DNA from: Bifidobacterium myosotis
GTDB taxonomy: Bacteria; Actinomycetota; Actinomycetes; Actinomycetales; Bifidobacteriaceae
Length of the DNA: 64,000 nt
NCBI RefSeq assembly: GCF_002259745.1
Contig: NZ_MWWW01000004.1
Span: 1 to 64,000, forward strand
Direction: 5' to 3'
The position numbers and the translations under genes are program-made. Shown one piece after another: positions 1 to 7,264 of the stretch. Numbering within the stretch: the first letter of the stretch is position 1; each line of letters starts with the position of its first letter. Below the pieces are notes generated by a model. That model did not search any database, was not told where the DNA came from, and saw only the letters and a program-made list of their open reading frames with translations.

Positions 1-93
1 ATCGACATGCAGCCGCCGCGCTATCTGCGCGCGGGACAATCCCTGCCGATCAAGTCTCCTGATATCCTGCACCATGGGCATCGGTATCGCCAT
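1..93 (-). CDS. IS21-family transposase (IstA), N-terminal 31 residues, runs off the left edge
   Basis: Reading leftward from ATG at 93-91, the frame is open to the window edge. It encodes MAIPMPMVQDIRRLDRQGLS followed by RAQIARRLHVD. This is the start of the helix-turn-helix that opens IS21 IstA transposases (IRRL..QGLS..QIAR.L.VD). A strong ribosome site (GGAAAGGA) lies just upstream of the ATG. Only the N-terminus is in the window, so catalytic residues and the partner istB cannot be seen. Repeated sequences at 199-256 fit the multiple end repeats of IS21 elements. The identification rests on a short stretch but the motif is characteristic. Confidence 0.72.
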   Translation of the reverse strand, partial: MAIPMPMVQDIRRLDRQGLSRAQIARRLHVD

Positions 94-198
94 GTTCCTT
101 TCCTTCCCGAGCCTTCGGCCAGCGGCAACCGGCCGAAACCAAAACGAATTGCAACTCGGGAATATACAGACAGGCGAACCGACGTCCCACTACCAAGT

Positions 199-267
199 AC
201 TGCCAAACCTGAGGAAAACCATCAGCCTACACTGCGGAAAAACACTGCCAAACCTGTCGAACAAACA
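199..267. repeat. Terminal repeats of the IS21-like element
   Basis: The 13-mer ACTGCCAAACCTG occurs at 199-211 and 244-256, with a related ACACTGCGGAAAA between them. IS21-family ends carry several short direct repeats bound by IstA, and these lie upstream of the istA start. The element edge is probably near 265-267, where the other strand begins with TG, the IS21 terminal dinucleotide. The exact boundary and target duplication need the other end, which lies outside the window. Confidence 0.45.
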
Positions 268-840
268 TTGAAACAAAACAAGGCGGAGCGCGTGCTCGAC
301 GGGTTCCATATCGTCAGCTGGATGACCGACGCGCTCGACGGGGTCCGCAAACGCCTCTGGAACGACGCGAGACGCGACGGCGACGAGGAGGGGGCGAAGC
401 GCATGCGCGGCGTCAAATACGCCGTGTTGAAGAACCCGGACCGATTGACCGACCGGCAGGACGAATCCCTCGCCGCATTGGGGAACACGGACCCCAAGGG
501 CCAGCTCTACCGCGCATGGCGGCTCAAGGAACTGCTGAGGAACCTGCTCAAGCACCCGCTCGGACAGGCCACGGCGGAGCTCAGGCACTGGGTGTTCTGG
601 GCGTCCCACAGCCGCATCCCCGAGATCGTCGAACTCTCCCAAAAAATCCGCAGACGGCGGCCCGACATCCTCAGGACGATCGAGCTCGGCTACTCCAACG
701 CCAGGCTCGAGGCGTTCAACAACCGGATCAAGGTCACCATCCGCATGGCCTACGGCTTCCACCACGTGAACAACCTCATCGCCCTGGTCATGCTCCGATG
801 CGGCGGCCTCGACATCCGACTACCGAAACCCAACCCCTAA
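268..840 (+). pseudogene. ISL3-family transposase, C-terminal fragment
   Basis: From about 280 the frame reads AERVLDGFHIVSWMTDALD, then a basic helical region, and ends with ARLEAFNNRIKVTIRMAYGF..NNLIALVMLRCGG. This is the C-terminal part of ISL3-type DDE transposases (the FH.V block and the final N.R.KVI.R.A.GF block carrying the last acidic residue). The N-terminal zinc-finger, HTH and first catalytic blocks are missing. The residues upstream of about 280 come from the IS21-like end and do not resemble a transposase. The simplest reading is that the IS21 element inserted into or deleted the 5' part of the ISL3 gene. It is non-functional. Confidence 0.8.
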
Positions 841-924
841 CCCACGAAAACAGCAGAAGCCTCATAAATATGCAATCCCATGGTGTGATTATCCCCGAGA
901 AACATGCAATCATAGGGAGAAACG

Positions 925-1107
925 ATGCTACGTCGCAAGGCATACGACAGGCTGGTCGAATGGAAGCAGTCAAGCGAGGGACAGACCGTCATGCTGACTT
1001 AGAGGACCGGCGCGTGGACAAATCCACCTTCGCCGAGGAGTTCACTCGCAACGAATACGATTCGTACGCCCTCGTGGACTTCACCAAGGTGGGGAATGAG
1101 TTCCGGC
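925..1107 (+). pseudogene. Remnant of an AAA/DUF4143-type ATPase, 5' end only
   Basis: An AGGGAGAAACG ribosome site precedes ATG 925. The frame reads MLRRKAYDRLVEWKQSSEGQ, TVMLT, then a stop. A second frame continues RRVDKSTFAEEFTRNEYDSY and ALVDFTKVGNEF. Joined, this matches the N-terminus of bifidobacterial AAA_14/DUF4143 ATPases, where the P-loop would read GARRVGKST. Here the P-loop has a frameshift and stop, and its glycine has become aspartate. After about 1107 the similarity is lost. An intact member of the same broad family lies at 62815-64000. Confidence 0.6.
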
Positions 1108-1726
1108 AGACGCAAATACACGCCGGTATGCCACAAGTTGGTCGCGGCCTACACCCCGAAGAGGGACATGGCGGCCGCCGACCGAACCAAACTTTGCAAT
1201 ACACCAACAGCGGCGCGTGCGCATCACCATGCTGGAACCGCAGGCGCTGCGCGATACCCTGCTCAGGGCGGAACGCACGCTGCTCAACCGGCACGGCGAC
1301 ACCGGAGCGGACCGGTCCGGAGAGGCACACCGGTAGAGGTCAGCCCACGGCGAGCATGACGCAGTCGTCACCACCGTCGAATCCCGAACGTCAGGAGATG
1401 ACCGACGACGCAACGGACGTCCACGTCTGAGCAGGGGACTACCCACAGGTCAGCTCGTACGCGCATGGTGAGGTTGGAATCCCCCGGATTGGGGATGCCG
1501 CGAGATCATCGTTCCCTGTTTTACAACTTACCGATTCACGATTTTACGATACTTGAATTCCCTGTTTTATAAGACGTGGATGCCGCCCGCGACGGCGAAC
1601 GGCGATCGTGCGGTGAAGACAGGGACCCTTGCACCCCGTAGGATGCGCGGCGGGGAAGGCCGCAATGGCTGACCCGATGAAGAAAACCAGCCTTCTGGGC
1701 GCACGTATTGGCCGACGAATCAGAAA
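1108..1726. other. Decayed or non-coding stretch between the ATPase remnant and the toxin-antitoxin pair
   Basis: No convincing gene was found here. A short plus-strand frame near 1228 (MLEPQALRDTLLRAERTLLN) has a protein-like composition but is broken by stops, and I do not recognise it. The phrase TTCCCTGTTTTA occurs at about 1513 and 1558, possibly the scar of an older element. The region fits genomic debris between mobile elements. Confidence 0.4.
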
Positions 1727-1748
1727 TGTATATCCTTATGGATATACA
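1727..1748. promoter_or_regulatory. Palindromic operator of the mazEF-like pair
   Basis: TGTATATCC-TTAT-GGATATACA is a perfect 9-bp inverted repeat ending a few bases before the AAGGAAG ribosome site of the antitoxin gene. Toxin-antitoxin operons of this class are autorepressed by antitoxin binding to such palindromes, so this is the likely operator. Confidence 0.6.
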
Positions 1749-1763
1749 AAAGGAAGTCCGGTC

Positions 1764-2033
1764 ATGGAAGCAACCGCGACGGTCGCCAGATGGGGCAACA
1801 GCGAGGGCATCCGCATCCCCCGCGAGATCAGGGAGGCCACCGGCATACACGAGGGCACGACGGTGAGTCTGGAGACGCGCGACGGCGCAATCATCATCCG
1901 CCCGGCCACCGGAGCCGCCAGAAGAATCGGCCGCTACACCCTGCCCGACCTCGACGCACTGTTCGCCGGATATCAGGCTCCCCAGGCCACCGAGGACGGA
2001 TTCGCCGCGCCGGCGGGACGGGAGGAGCTATGA
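1764..2033 (+). CDS. AbrB/MazE-family antitoxin
   Basis: An 89-residue protein beginning MEATATVARWGNSEGIRIP, the swapped-hairpin AbrB/MazE DNA-binding fold (WGNS.GIRIP...). It contains the usual follow-on segment G...G..V.L....G.IIIRP at residues 29-50, then an acidic, flexible C-terminus suited to wrapping a toxin. ATG 1764 is preferred over upstream starts because AAGGAAG sits 8 nt before it and the MazE motif begins at once. The stop overlaps the next gene as ATGA, so the two are translationally coupled. A palindrome just upstream probably mediates autoregulation. Confidence 0.85.
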   Translation: MEATATVARWGNSEGIRIPREIREATGIHEGTTVSLETRDGAIIIRPATGAARRIGRYTLPDLDALFAGYQAPQATEDGFAAPAGREEL

Positions 2034-2374
2034 CCGGCAGCGGATACCGTCGCGGCGACATCGTCGTGGCTGACCTCGACCCGGCCGCGGGGCACGAGCA
2101 GCGCAAGCGACGCTATCTGCTCGTCGTGGGCAACGAGCAGTTCAGCCGCACCTGCAATCTGACGCTCGCATGCGCCATCACGTCGCAGGACAACGGGTAC
2201 CCGCTGCATCTGCCGATCCACCCCATCTCCATGAACGGGACCATCGAGGGATTCGTGGAGGTCGCGCAGCTCAAAGCGCTCGACCTGAAGGCCCGCAACG
2301 CAGAAACCGTGGGCTGGGTCCCCGGCGACGAGATGGACCGGATCACCGGCATGATACTCGCCTGCATCGCCTGA
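2030..2374 (+). CDS. MazF/PemK-family endoribonuclease toxin
   Basis: A 114-residue protein starting MTGSGYRRGDIVVADLDPAA, the MazF/PemK fold (RGDIV..DLDP..GHEQ.KRR..LVVGN). It also has the central PLH...P....G.IEGFVEVAQLKALDL segment and a C-terminal helix. MazF toxins are sequence-specific ribonucleases that cleave mRNA and are neutralised by MazE. Length is normal for the family and no key block is missing. The start overlaps the antitoxin stop (ATGA) and the antitoxin's GGAGGAG end serves as ribosome site. Confidence 0.85.
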   Translation: MTGSGYRRGDIVVADLDPAAGHEQRKRRYLLVVGNEQFSRTCNLTLACAITSQDNGYPLHLPIHPISMNGTIEGFVEVAQLKALDLKARNAETVGWVPGDEMDRITGMILACIA

Positions 2375-2406
2375 CTCCCCTCCCCTTTTTTTTGGAAGAG
2401 ACAACC

Positions 2407-2469
2407 AATATGGCCGACCGCGTGATGAGGCGATATCGGGAATCGCCTCATCACGCGGTCGGCCATATT
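2407..2469. terminator. 28-bp perfect inverted repeat after mazF
   Basis: Arms 2407-2434 and 2442-2469 pair perfectly over 28 bp around a 7-nt loop. The hairpin lies 33 bp after the mazF stop and before a gene remnant on the other strand, so it probably works as a bidirectional terminator. There is a run of Ts upstream (CCTTTTTTTT at about 2383-2391) rather than after the plus-strand stem. That suits a Rho-independent terminator for minus-strand transcripts less clearly, hence moderate confidence. Confidence 0.6.
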
Positions 2470-2501
2470 CTCTTGACTGGCGTGGGATATCGCGATGACG
2501 C

Positions 2502-2663
2502 CTATCGTAGCGGGTGGAATGCGGTGCCGGTTCGGGAGATGGCGCCGAGCCAGTTGAGCGAGGGGCGGGGCTTGCGTTCGAAGGTGTCCTCGTCCCAGCC
2601 GATCAGACCGAAGGTGGGTTTGAAGGAGCCCCATATGCAGTTCAGCAGCATGTCCCGTCGAAG
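2502..2663 (-). pseudogene. Probable C-terminal remnant of a GH1 beta-glucosidase
   Basis: The minus strand encodes SFKPTFGLIGWDEDTFERKP and RPSLNWLGAISRTG before a stop at 2502. This resembles the conserved tail of GH1 glycosidases (W..GF..RFGL..VD..T..R.PK.S..W). The rest of the enzyme is absent, and the codons upstream run into the LacI terminator hairpin. GH1 genes often sit beside lacI regulators, so this may be the leftover of a gene once present here. Family assignment is by motif only. Confidence 0.45.
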
Positions 2664-2667
2664 GATA

Positions 2668-2717
2668 CTTGGTCTGAGGAGGTCGTATTTGCCACAGACC
2701 AATCTCCTCAGACCAAG
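2668..2717 (-). terminator. Hairpin downstream of the lacI gene
   Basis: A 14-bp perfect inverted repeat (CTTGGTCTGAGGAG at 2668-2681 with its complement at 2704-2717, 22-nt loop) lies 14 bp past the lacI stop. It is the likely terminator of the regulator transcript. Confidence 0.5.
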
Positions 2718-2731
2718 GCGATGATTCCCAA

Positions 2732-3766
2732 TCAGTCGCAGACCCCGATCTTGCTAAGGCCCGCAGGACGGGGGCCCGAGGTGGAATCACGCACAATAAG
2801 CTGCACGGGGAAAATCTCGTGGTCGACTTTGATGGGCCGTCCTTCGATGAGCGCCAGGGTTTTCCTTGCCGCTTCCACGGCCATGTCATATGGTTTCTGC
2901 CGTACAGTCGTCAATCCGGCGTCTTCGGCGAAGGTGCTGTTGTCATAGCCCGTAATCGACACGTCGTCCGGGACGGAGACCCCATAACGGCGCAACTTGA
3001 ACAGTAACGGTATGGCTTGCGAATCCTGATGGAAGCAGATGGCCGTGGGAGGGTCATCCGAGGCGAACAGTTCGGACATCGCAACGTTGACTATGCTGTC
3101 CCCCGGTGAAACGGCGACCGTACGGCCACGCAATCCCTCGATTTCGTTCACCGCATCGGTGAATCCATAGATGCGGTTGAACGAGCTGAATCCCAGTGTC
3201 GATGTGAACTGCTCGTACATGTACAGGATGTTGCGGTGCCCGAGGGCGGCCAGATGGCGGACGATCAGCTTGATGCCGGCCCTGTCGTCGATTCTGACCG
3301 AGGCGTCGAAATCATCCGAGGTGATATTGAGACCGATCAGGGGAACGCGCGTGGTGGTGAGCCGTTCGATCTCCGGATGGCTGATGGCGAATGAGGAGAC
3401 GACCACGGCGTCGACGTTGCCGCGTACTGGCAGGTCAGAGAAGAAGCTCTTCCGCGCGTCCGTATCCCCTATGGGGTAGATGACCAGATCGTACCCTGCC
3501 TCACGGAGTATTTCGTTGAGGCCTTCGATAATTCTTGCGGTGAACCATTCGATCTTGCCGCTGCCGACCAGCAGCGCCACACGGTAGGACCGCCCGGATT
3601 TGAGGATGCCGGCAGTGCGCGATACGGAGAAATCAAGCTGTTCCGCCGCTTCCATGACTCTGGTGCGGGTCTTTTCGGACACCATGTCGGGGCGGGAGAA
3701 GGCCCGGGACACCGTCGCCGTGGACACCCCGGCCCTTTTTGCGACATCGTCGATGCTGGCTTTCAT
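2732..3766 (-). CDS. LacI-family transcriptional regulator
   Basis: A 344-residue protein. Residues 1-55 are a LacI HTH and hinge (MKASIDDVAKRAGVSTATVS, then RAFSRPDMVSEKTR). The rest is a periplasmic-binding-protein-like effector domain (IEGLNEILREAGYDLVI, LIGLN, ICFHQD...). It is transcribed away from the sugar ABC transporter/GH31 operon starting at 4061, and the intergenic region carries two identical candidate operators. It most likely represses that operon in the absence of an oligosaccharide inducer. The effector cannot be read from sequence. The gene looks intact and normal in length. Confidence 0.93.
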   Translation of the reverse strand: MKASIDDVAKRAGVSTATVSRAFSRPDMVSEKTRTRVMEAAEQLDFSVSRTAGILKSGRSYRVALLVGSGKIEWFTARIIEGLNEILREAGYDLVIYPIGDTDARKSFFSDLPVRGNVDAVVVSSFAISHPEIERLTTTRVPLIGLNITSDDFDASVRIDDRAGIKLIVRHLAALGHRNILYMYEQFTSTLGFSSFNRIYGFTDAVNEIEGLRGRTVAVSPGDSIVNVAMSELFASDDPPTAICFHQDSQAIPLLFKLRRYGVSVPDDVSITGYDNSTFAEDAGLTTVRQKPYDMAVEAARKTLALIEGRPIKVDHEIFPVQLIVRDSTSGPRPAGLSKIGVCD

Positions 3767-3879
3767 GCCCGCTCCCCTTTCCGTCGGATTCGTCCAATGC
3801 AGTGCCGGTGTTCCTCTTTGAGACTTTAGCCTGCGATGGGCATATTATATGGCGATTGCTTTTTCTCTTGCAAATCCTA

Positions 3880-3975
3880 TGCAACGGTTTACATTTGCGA
3901 CACGCCGTATGAATCACTACTGTTTACGCTCACATTTGTTGAAATGTAACGGGTTGCATTTGCAACGGTTTACAT
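3880..3975. promoter_or_regulatory. LacI operators upstream of the ABC-GH31 operon
   Basis: TGCAACGGTTTACAT occurs identically at 3880-3894 and 3961-3975. A reversed copy (ATGTAACGGGTTGCA, 12 of 15 positions matching) lies at 3944-3958, back to back with the second. This spacing and the partly palindromic half sites are typical of LacI-family operators. They lie between lacI and the binding-protein gene, so both could be controlled. Confidence 0.65.
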
Positions 3976-4060
3976 GCCATCGACGGCAAGCTTGCCAACT
4001 CGATTCGCCATTGTTATCCTGTTCTTATCCGCAAGGATTTACAACGAAGTAAGGAGAAAA

Positions 4061-4129
4061 ATGAATATCAGGAAAGCGTTCGCCGCAGCTGCTGCAACCG
4101 TGAGCATTCTTTCCCTCGCAGCGTGTGGG
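4061..4129 (+). pseudogene. 5' fragment of the sugar ABC transporter binding-protein gene (signal peptide)
   Basis: ATG 4061, with AAGGAG 5 nt upstream, begins MNIRKAFAAAAATVSILSLA, then AC. This is a lipoprotein signal peptide with the lipobox cysteine at residue 22. The frame then runs into an IS110-family element. Removing the insert (about 4130-5722) joins ...AACG to AGTASGTTDTKADKG... in frame and restores a binding protein of about 461 residues, the normal size. The gene is therefore split, and the mature protein downstream has lost its export signal. Confidence 0.85.
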
Positions 4130-4250
4130 GGGGTGTTCCTATGTTTTTGTCAACTTTGCGGGGGTTGTTGTGTCGTGTCCGGGTTGGTTGTGATGGGCGT
4201 GCTTCGCCTTGGCCTTGGCTGTTGGTTGCCGTGGCTGGTGTTGGTTGGTT

Positions 4251-5450
4251 TCAGGCGGCGAGGGTTTGTTCCTGGTAGAGGGTGCCGTTCTTGAGCATGC
4301 TGTAGATCACGTCGCAGCGGCGTCTGGCGAGGCAGATGATGGCGGCGTTGTGGTGTTTGCCTTGTTCGCGTTTGCGTTTGTAGTAGGCGATGGATGACGG
4401 GTGTTTGGTGGAGGCGACGAACGCGGATTGCCATAGCGCGTTCTTGAGGCGTTTGTTGCCGCCGCGGGCTGGCCGTTCGCCTTTGATGCTGGTGCCGGAT
4501 TGGCTGGTGACGGGGGCGATGCCGGCGTACGCGGCCAGGTGGGCGGCGGATTTGAAGCGGGCGGCGTCGCCGCCGATGCCGAGGAGGATGTTGCTTGCGG
4601 TCCTGACGCCTATCCCGGGCATCGACGTCAGGACCGTGAGAAGAGGGTGGCCGTCCAGCAGGCGTTCGACCTGCGCGGCGATGTCGCGTCGTCGGTCCTT
4701 GATGGTTTTGATGTCGCGGGCGATCGAGGGGATGATGGTTTCGGCCATGGCGGTGCCGGGCACGGTGACGGTCTGTTCGCCGATGGCCCTGAACATGTCG
4801 TCGATGATGCGTCCGGCGCGCAGCCCCTTGTCCTTGGCCCATTGCCTGACCTGTTCGATGCCGGCCCTGTTCATGCCCATGGGGCCGCCGTAGTGTTCGA
4901 GCAGCGCGAGGGTCGCGTCGCGGGTGGCGCGTTCGCCCTTCAGGACGCGTTCGAACGCTGGGTGGGTCTGCAGGAGCAGGCTGCGCAGGCGGTTGATGTG
5001 GCGGGTGGATTCGTGGGCGAGGTCCTCGTCGTGGCCCGCGAGGATCTTCAGGGCGGCGAGGGTCTCGTCGTCCGGGCCCGCGTCCCTGAGGCTTTCGGGG
5101 AGTTTGAGCGCGGCCCACGCGATCACGTACGCGTCCCTCCGGTCGGTCTTCGCGGCGCCGGGCAGCAGTTGCGCGGTCCTGCGCATGGCCGCGCCGGGCA
5201 GGTAGGCGACCGGTATGCCCATGCTCCGGGCCACGGCCAGGGGCAGGGAGCCGATGGTGTTGGGCTGGTCGACGACCAGGAGCACGCGCCCGTGTTCGGA
5301 GAGCTTCTCCAGCATCGTGCGGATGGCCTTCTCGTCCTGTCTGAGCGGCTTGTCGTACAGGGTGTTCCCGTCATGGTCGAGGGCGTGCGCGTGGTGCGCG
5401 CTTTTGCCCACGTCCAGCCCGACCCACACGTCGATGTCGTCCGGTGTCAT
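4251..5450 (-). CDS. IS110-family DEDD transposase (recombinase)
   Basis: A 399-residue protein starting MTPDDIDVWVGLDVGKSAHH, the RuvC-like N-terminal domain whose first Asp is in VGLDVGK. The next acidic blocks follow (VVDQPN, KTDRRDAYVIA). The C-terminal transposase_20 domain carries the pre-serine helix and serine region (LLTVLTSMPGIGVRTASNIL and GIAPVTSQSGTS). ATG 5450 is chosen because GGGAGGGACGACG precedes it and the family motif starts 10 residues later. A longer frame to 5534 lacks such support. All key blocks appear intact, so the enzyme may be active. Confidence 0.92.
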   Translation of the reverse strand: MTPDDIDVWVGLDVGKSAHHAHALDHDGNTLYDKPLRQDEKAIRTMLEKLSEHGRVLLVVDQPNTIGSLPLAVARSMGIPVAYLPGAAMRRTAQLLPGAAKTDRRDAYVIAWAALKLPESLRDAGPDDETLAALKILAGHDEDLAHESTRHINRLRSLLLQTHPAFERVLKGERATRDATLALLEHYGGPMGMNRAGIEQVRQWAKDKGLRAGRIIDDMFRAIGEQTVTVPGTAMAETIIPSIARDIKTIKDRRRDIAAQVERLLDGHPLLTVLTSMPGIGVRTASNILLGIGGDAARFKSAAHLAAYAGIAPVTSQSGTSIKGERPARGGNKRLKNALWQSAFVASTKHPSSIAYYKRKREQGKHHNAAIICLARRRCDVIYSMLKNGTLYQEQTLAA

Positions 5451-5722
5451 CGTCGTCCCTCCCGTCACGAGGTCTTCCTCGGCCGCCGTGGAACCCTCGG
5501 GAAAAGGGGATCCGGACGCCCGCGCCGCACCCACATTACAGGGAGACCTGCGCCATGCGCCCCGAAGCGTCCATGCGGCCGGCCTGGTTCCTATCAGCGG
5601 TCTGCGAACGTCCCCGCTCCCGGCGACAACACCCCCCGGATCATCAACGACAGGGCAGGAAAGTCATACCGGAACCGACGACCCGGCCCCGACCATTCGG
5701 GACCTACCAAACATGGTAATGG
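5451..5722 (-). ncRNA. Candidate bridge RNA region of the IS110 element
   Basis: IS110-group elements encode a structured bridge RNA in the non-coding end upstream of the recombinase, which pairs with donor and target DNA. This 272-bp segment is the longer non-coding end and sits in that position. It repeats two short stretches of the element-target junction: GTTCCTAT (5587-5594; junction side 4135-4142) and, on the other strand, GGGGGGTGTT (5628-5637; junction 4128-4137). That would fit guide loops, but short GC-rich matches can arise by chance. No structure was computed. Confidence 0.35.
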
Positions 5723-7039
5723 GCTGGCACCGCGTCCGGCACCACCGACACGAAAGCGGACAAGGGTCTCGAGGTGATGGGACAGACCATCAAGTACGAC
5801 CCGAACCATCTCGTCAACGACGGCAAGCCGATCAATCTCGAATACTGGAGCTGGGGCAGCAAGGGCACCGACCCCGTCTACGCGATGATCGAGAAGTACG
5901 AGGAGATCTACCCGAACGTGAAGATCAAAACGGTGAACGTCAGCTGGGACGATTACTGGACCAAGCTGCCGTTGGCGCTCAAGGGCAAGAACGGCCCTGC
6001 GATCTTCAACATCCACAACTCCTATGATTCGCTGATCCGCCCCTACGCCGCGGATTACGACATCGACACCGCCGACCTCGAGGCCGACTACAGCACCGCA
6101 TCCGTCCATGAGGACGACAACGGCAAGGTCAAGTACATCGACTCCGTGATCAACACCGGCAACATGTACTACAACAAGAAGCTCTGGGCGGAGGCCGGAC
6201 TGACTGACGCGGACATCCCGGCCACATGGGACGAATTCATCAAGGTCGCGCAGAAGCTCACCAAGACCGATGGCGGCAAGATGACCCAGGCGGGCTTCAA
6301 CTTCAACGGTGACGCCTACTCCGCCATCTACCAGGGTCTCAACTACCAGAAGGACGAACTGCTGTTCAGCGAGGACGGCACCAAGGCGAACTACGACAAC
6401 GCCACCACCAAGGAGAACATGGAGTTCCTCCAGGACCTGTACAACAAGTACAAGGTCGGATCCATTGACTTCGGCAACGACTACACCCAGAGCTTCGGAA
6501 ACGGTCAGACCGCGATGATCTACGCATGGGGCCACATGGAGGGCACCCTGAAGGAGAAGTACCCGGATATCGAGTACGGAATCTTCCCGACCCCGACCTT
6601 CTCCACCGACACCCCGTTCGCCTACGACCGCTACAACGGCGAGTCCACACCGGGCGTCAACGGACGCCAGAGCAAGGAACAGCAGGCCGTCGCCCAGGAC
6701 TTCATCAAGTTCATCCTCGCAAACGACGAATACATTCGCGAGGCAGTCAAGGAGCTCAACTCGTTCCCCGCGAAGGTGAGCCTCCAGAAGGATGAGGACA
6801 TCCTCGCACAGCCGGTCATGGCCGCCATCCAGCCTCGCGTCGATCGCCTGATCTGGCCCGGCCCGGCGCCCGCCACGGTGGAGACCAGCGGCAAGACCGC
6901 GTTCCAGAACGTGTTCCAGAACGGCATGAACGTTGATCAGGCTCTCAAGGAGGCCCAGAGCCAAATGGACACTGATATGAAGAGCTCCGACTTCAAGTCG
7001 AGGGAAAGCAAGTACGAGTTCTTCGACGAGCATAAGTAA
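5723..7039 (+). pseudogene. ABC transporter sugar-binding protein, main body (detached from its signal peptide)
   Basis: After AGTASGTTDTKADKGLEV, the frame encodes a family 1 extracellular binding protein: INLEYWSWGSKGTDPVYAMI, YPNVKIKTVNVSWDDYWTKL, MYYNKKLWAEAGLTDADIPA, and a C-terminal ...GMNVDQALKEAQSQMD. It would capture an oligosaccharide for the two permeases downstream. The IS110 insertion separates it from its signal peptide. An internal ATG at 5774 has no clear ribosome site and would give a cytoplasmic protein. Unless the element excises precisely, uptake through this transporter should be lost or need another binding protein. Confidence 0.88.
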
Positions 7040-7086
7040 CCCAGCCGATAGACCTAGGCCCTCGCCCTTGATGGCCTAACCATCCG

Positions 7087-7129
7087 GACCGTGGCGGGTT
7101 TCCACATCCCTTTCCTCCCCGCCACGGTC
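7087..7129 (+). terminator. Hairpin between binding-protein and permease genes
   Basis: A 12-bp stem (GACCGTGGCGGG at 7087-7098 with 7118-7129, 19-nt loop) is followed by GTTT. It lies in the 220-bp gap after the binding-protein gene. Such partial terminators are common in sugar ABC operons, where they keep binding-protein mRNA in excess over permease mRNA. Confidence 0.6.
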
Positions 7130-7219
7130 GTTTCCCCTAATCCCGGTCTTCACGTCGGAGCGAAAGACCGGTTCCGCAATCATTCGGACAACGTAATCCG
7201 ATCAAACAGGAGTCATGGC

Positions 7220-7264
7220 ATGAAACCAGTCACCACACCATTGGTCCGAGGTGAGATCCAATGA
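7220..7264 (+). other. Possible 14-codon leader ORF overlapping the permease start
   Basis: ATG 7220 follows an AGGAG at about 7208-7212 and encodes MKPVTTPLVRGEIQ. Its stop TGA overlaps the permease start in ATGA (7261-7264). It may be a short coupled leader peptide or an accident. No homology is known. Confidence 0.25.

Larger units (their letters stand above)
4130..5722 (-). mobile_element. IS110-family insertion sequence inside the binding-protein gene
   Basis: About 1.59 kb, bounded by the two halves of the disrupted gene. It holds one DEDD transposase gene on the minus strand, with about 120 bp of non-coding DNA after it and about 270 bp before it. No terminal inverted repeats or long target duplication were seen, as expected for IS110 elements. 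Boundaries were set by restoring the binding-protein frame and could shift by a few bases because of the G run at 4127-4133. Confidence 0.8.

Noticed and set aside
516-1430. 304-residue frame spanning the ISL3 fragment and the decayed region
   Set aside because: It is out of frame with the transposase and crosses unrelated remnants.
5594-7033. 479-residue minus-strand frame across the binding-protein gene
   Set aside because: Antisense shadow; the plus strand encodes a clear family 1 binding protein.
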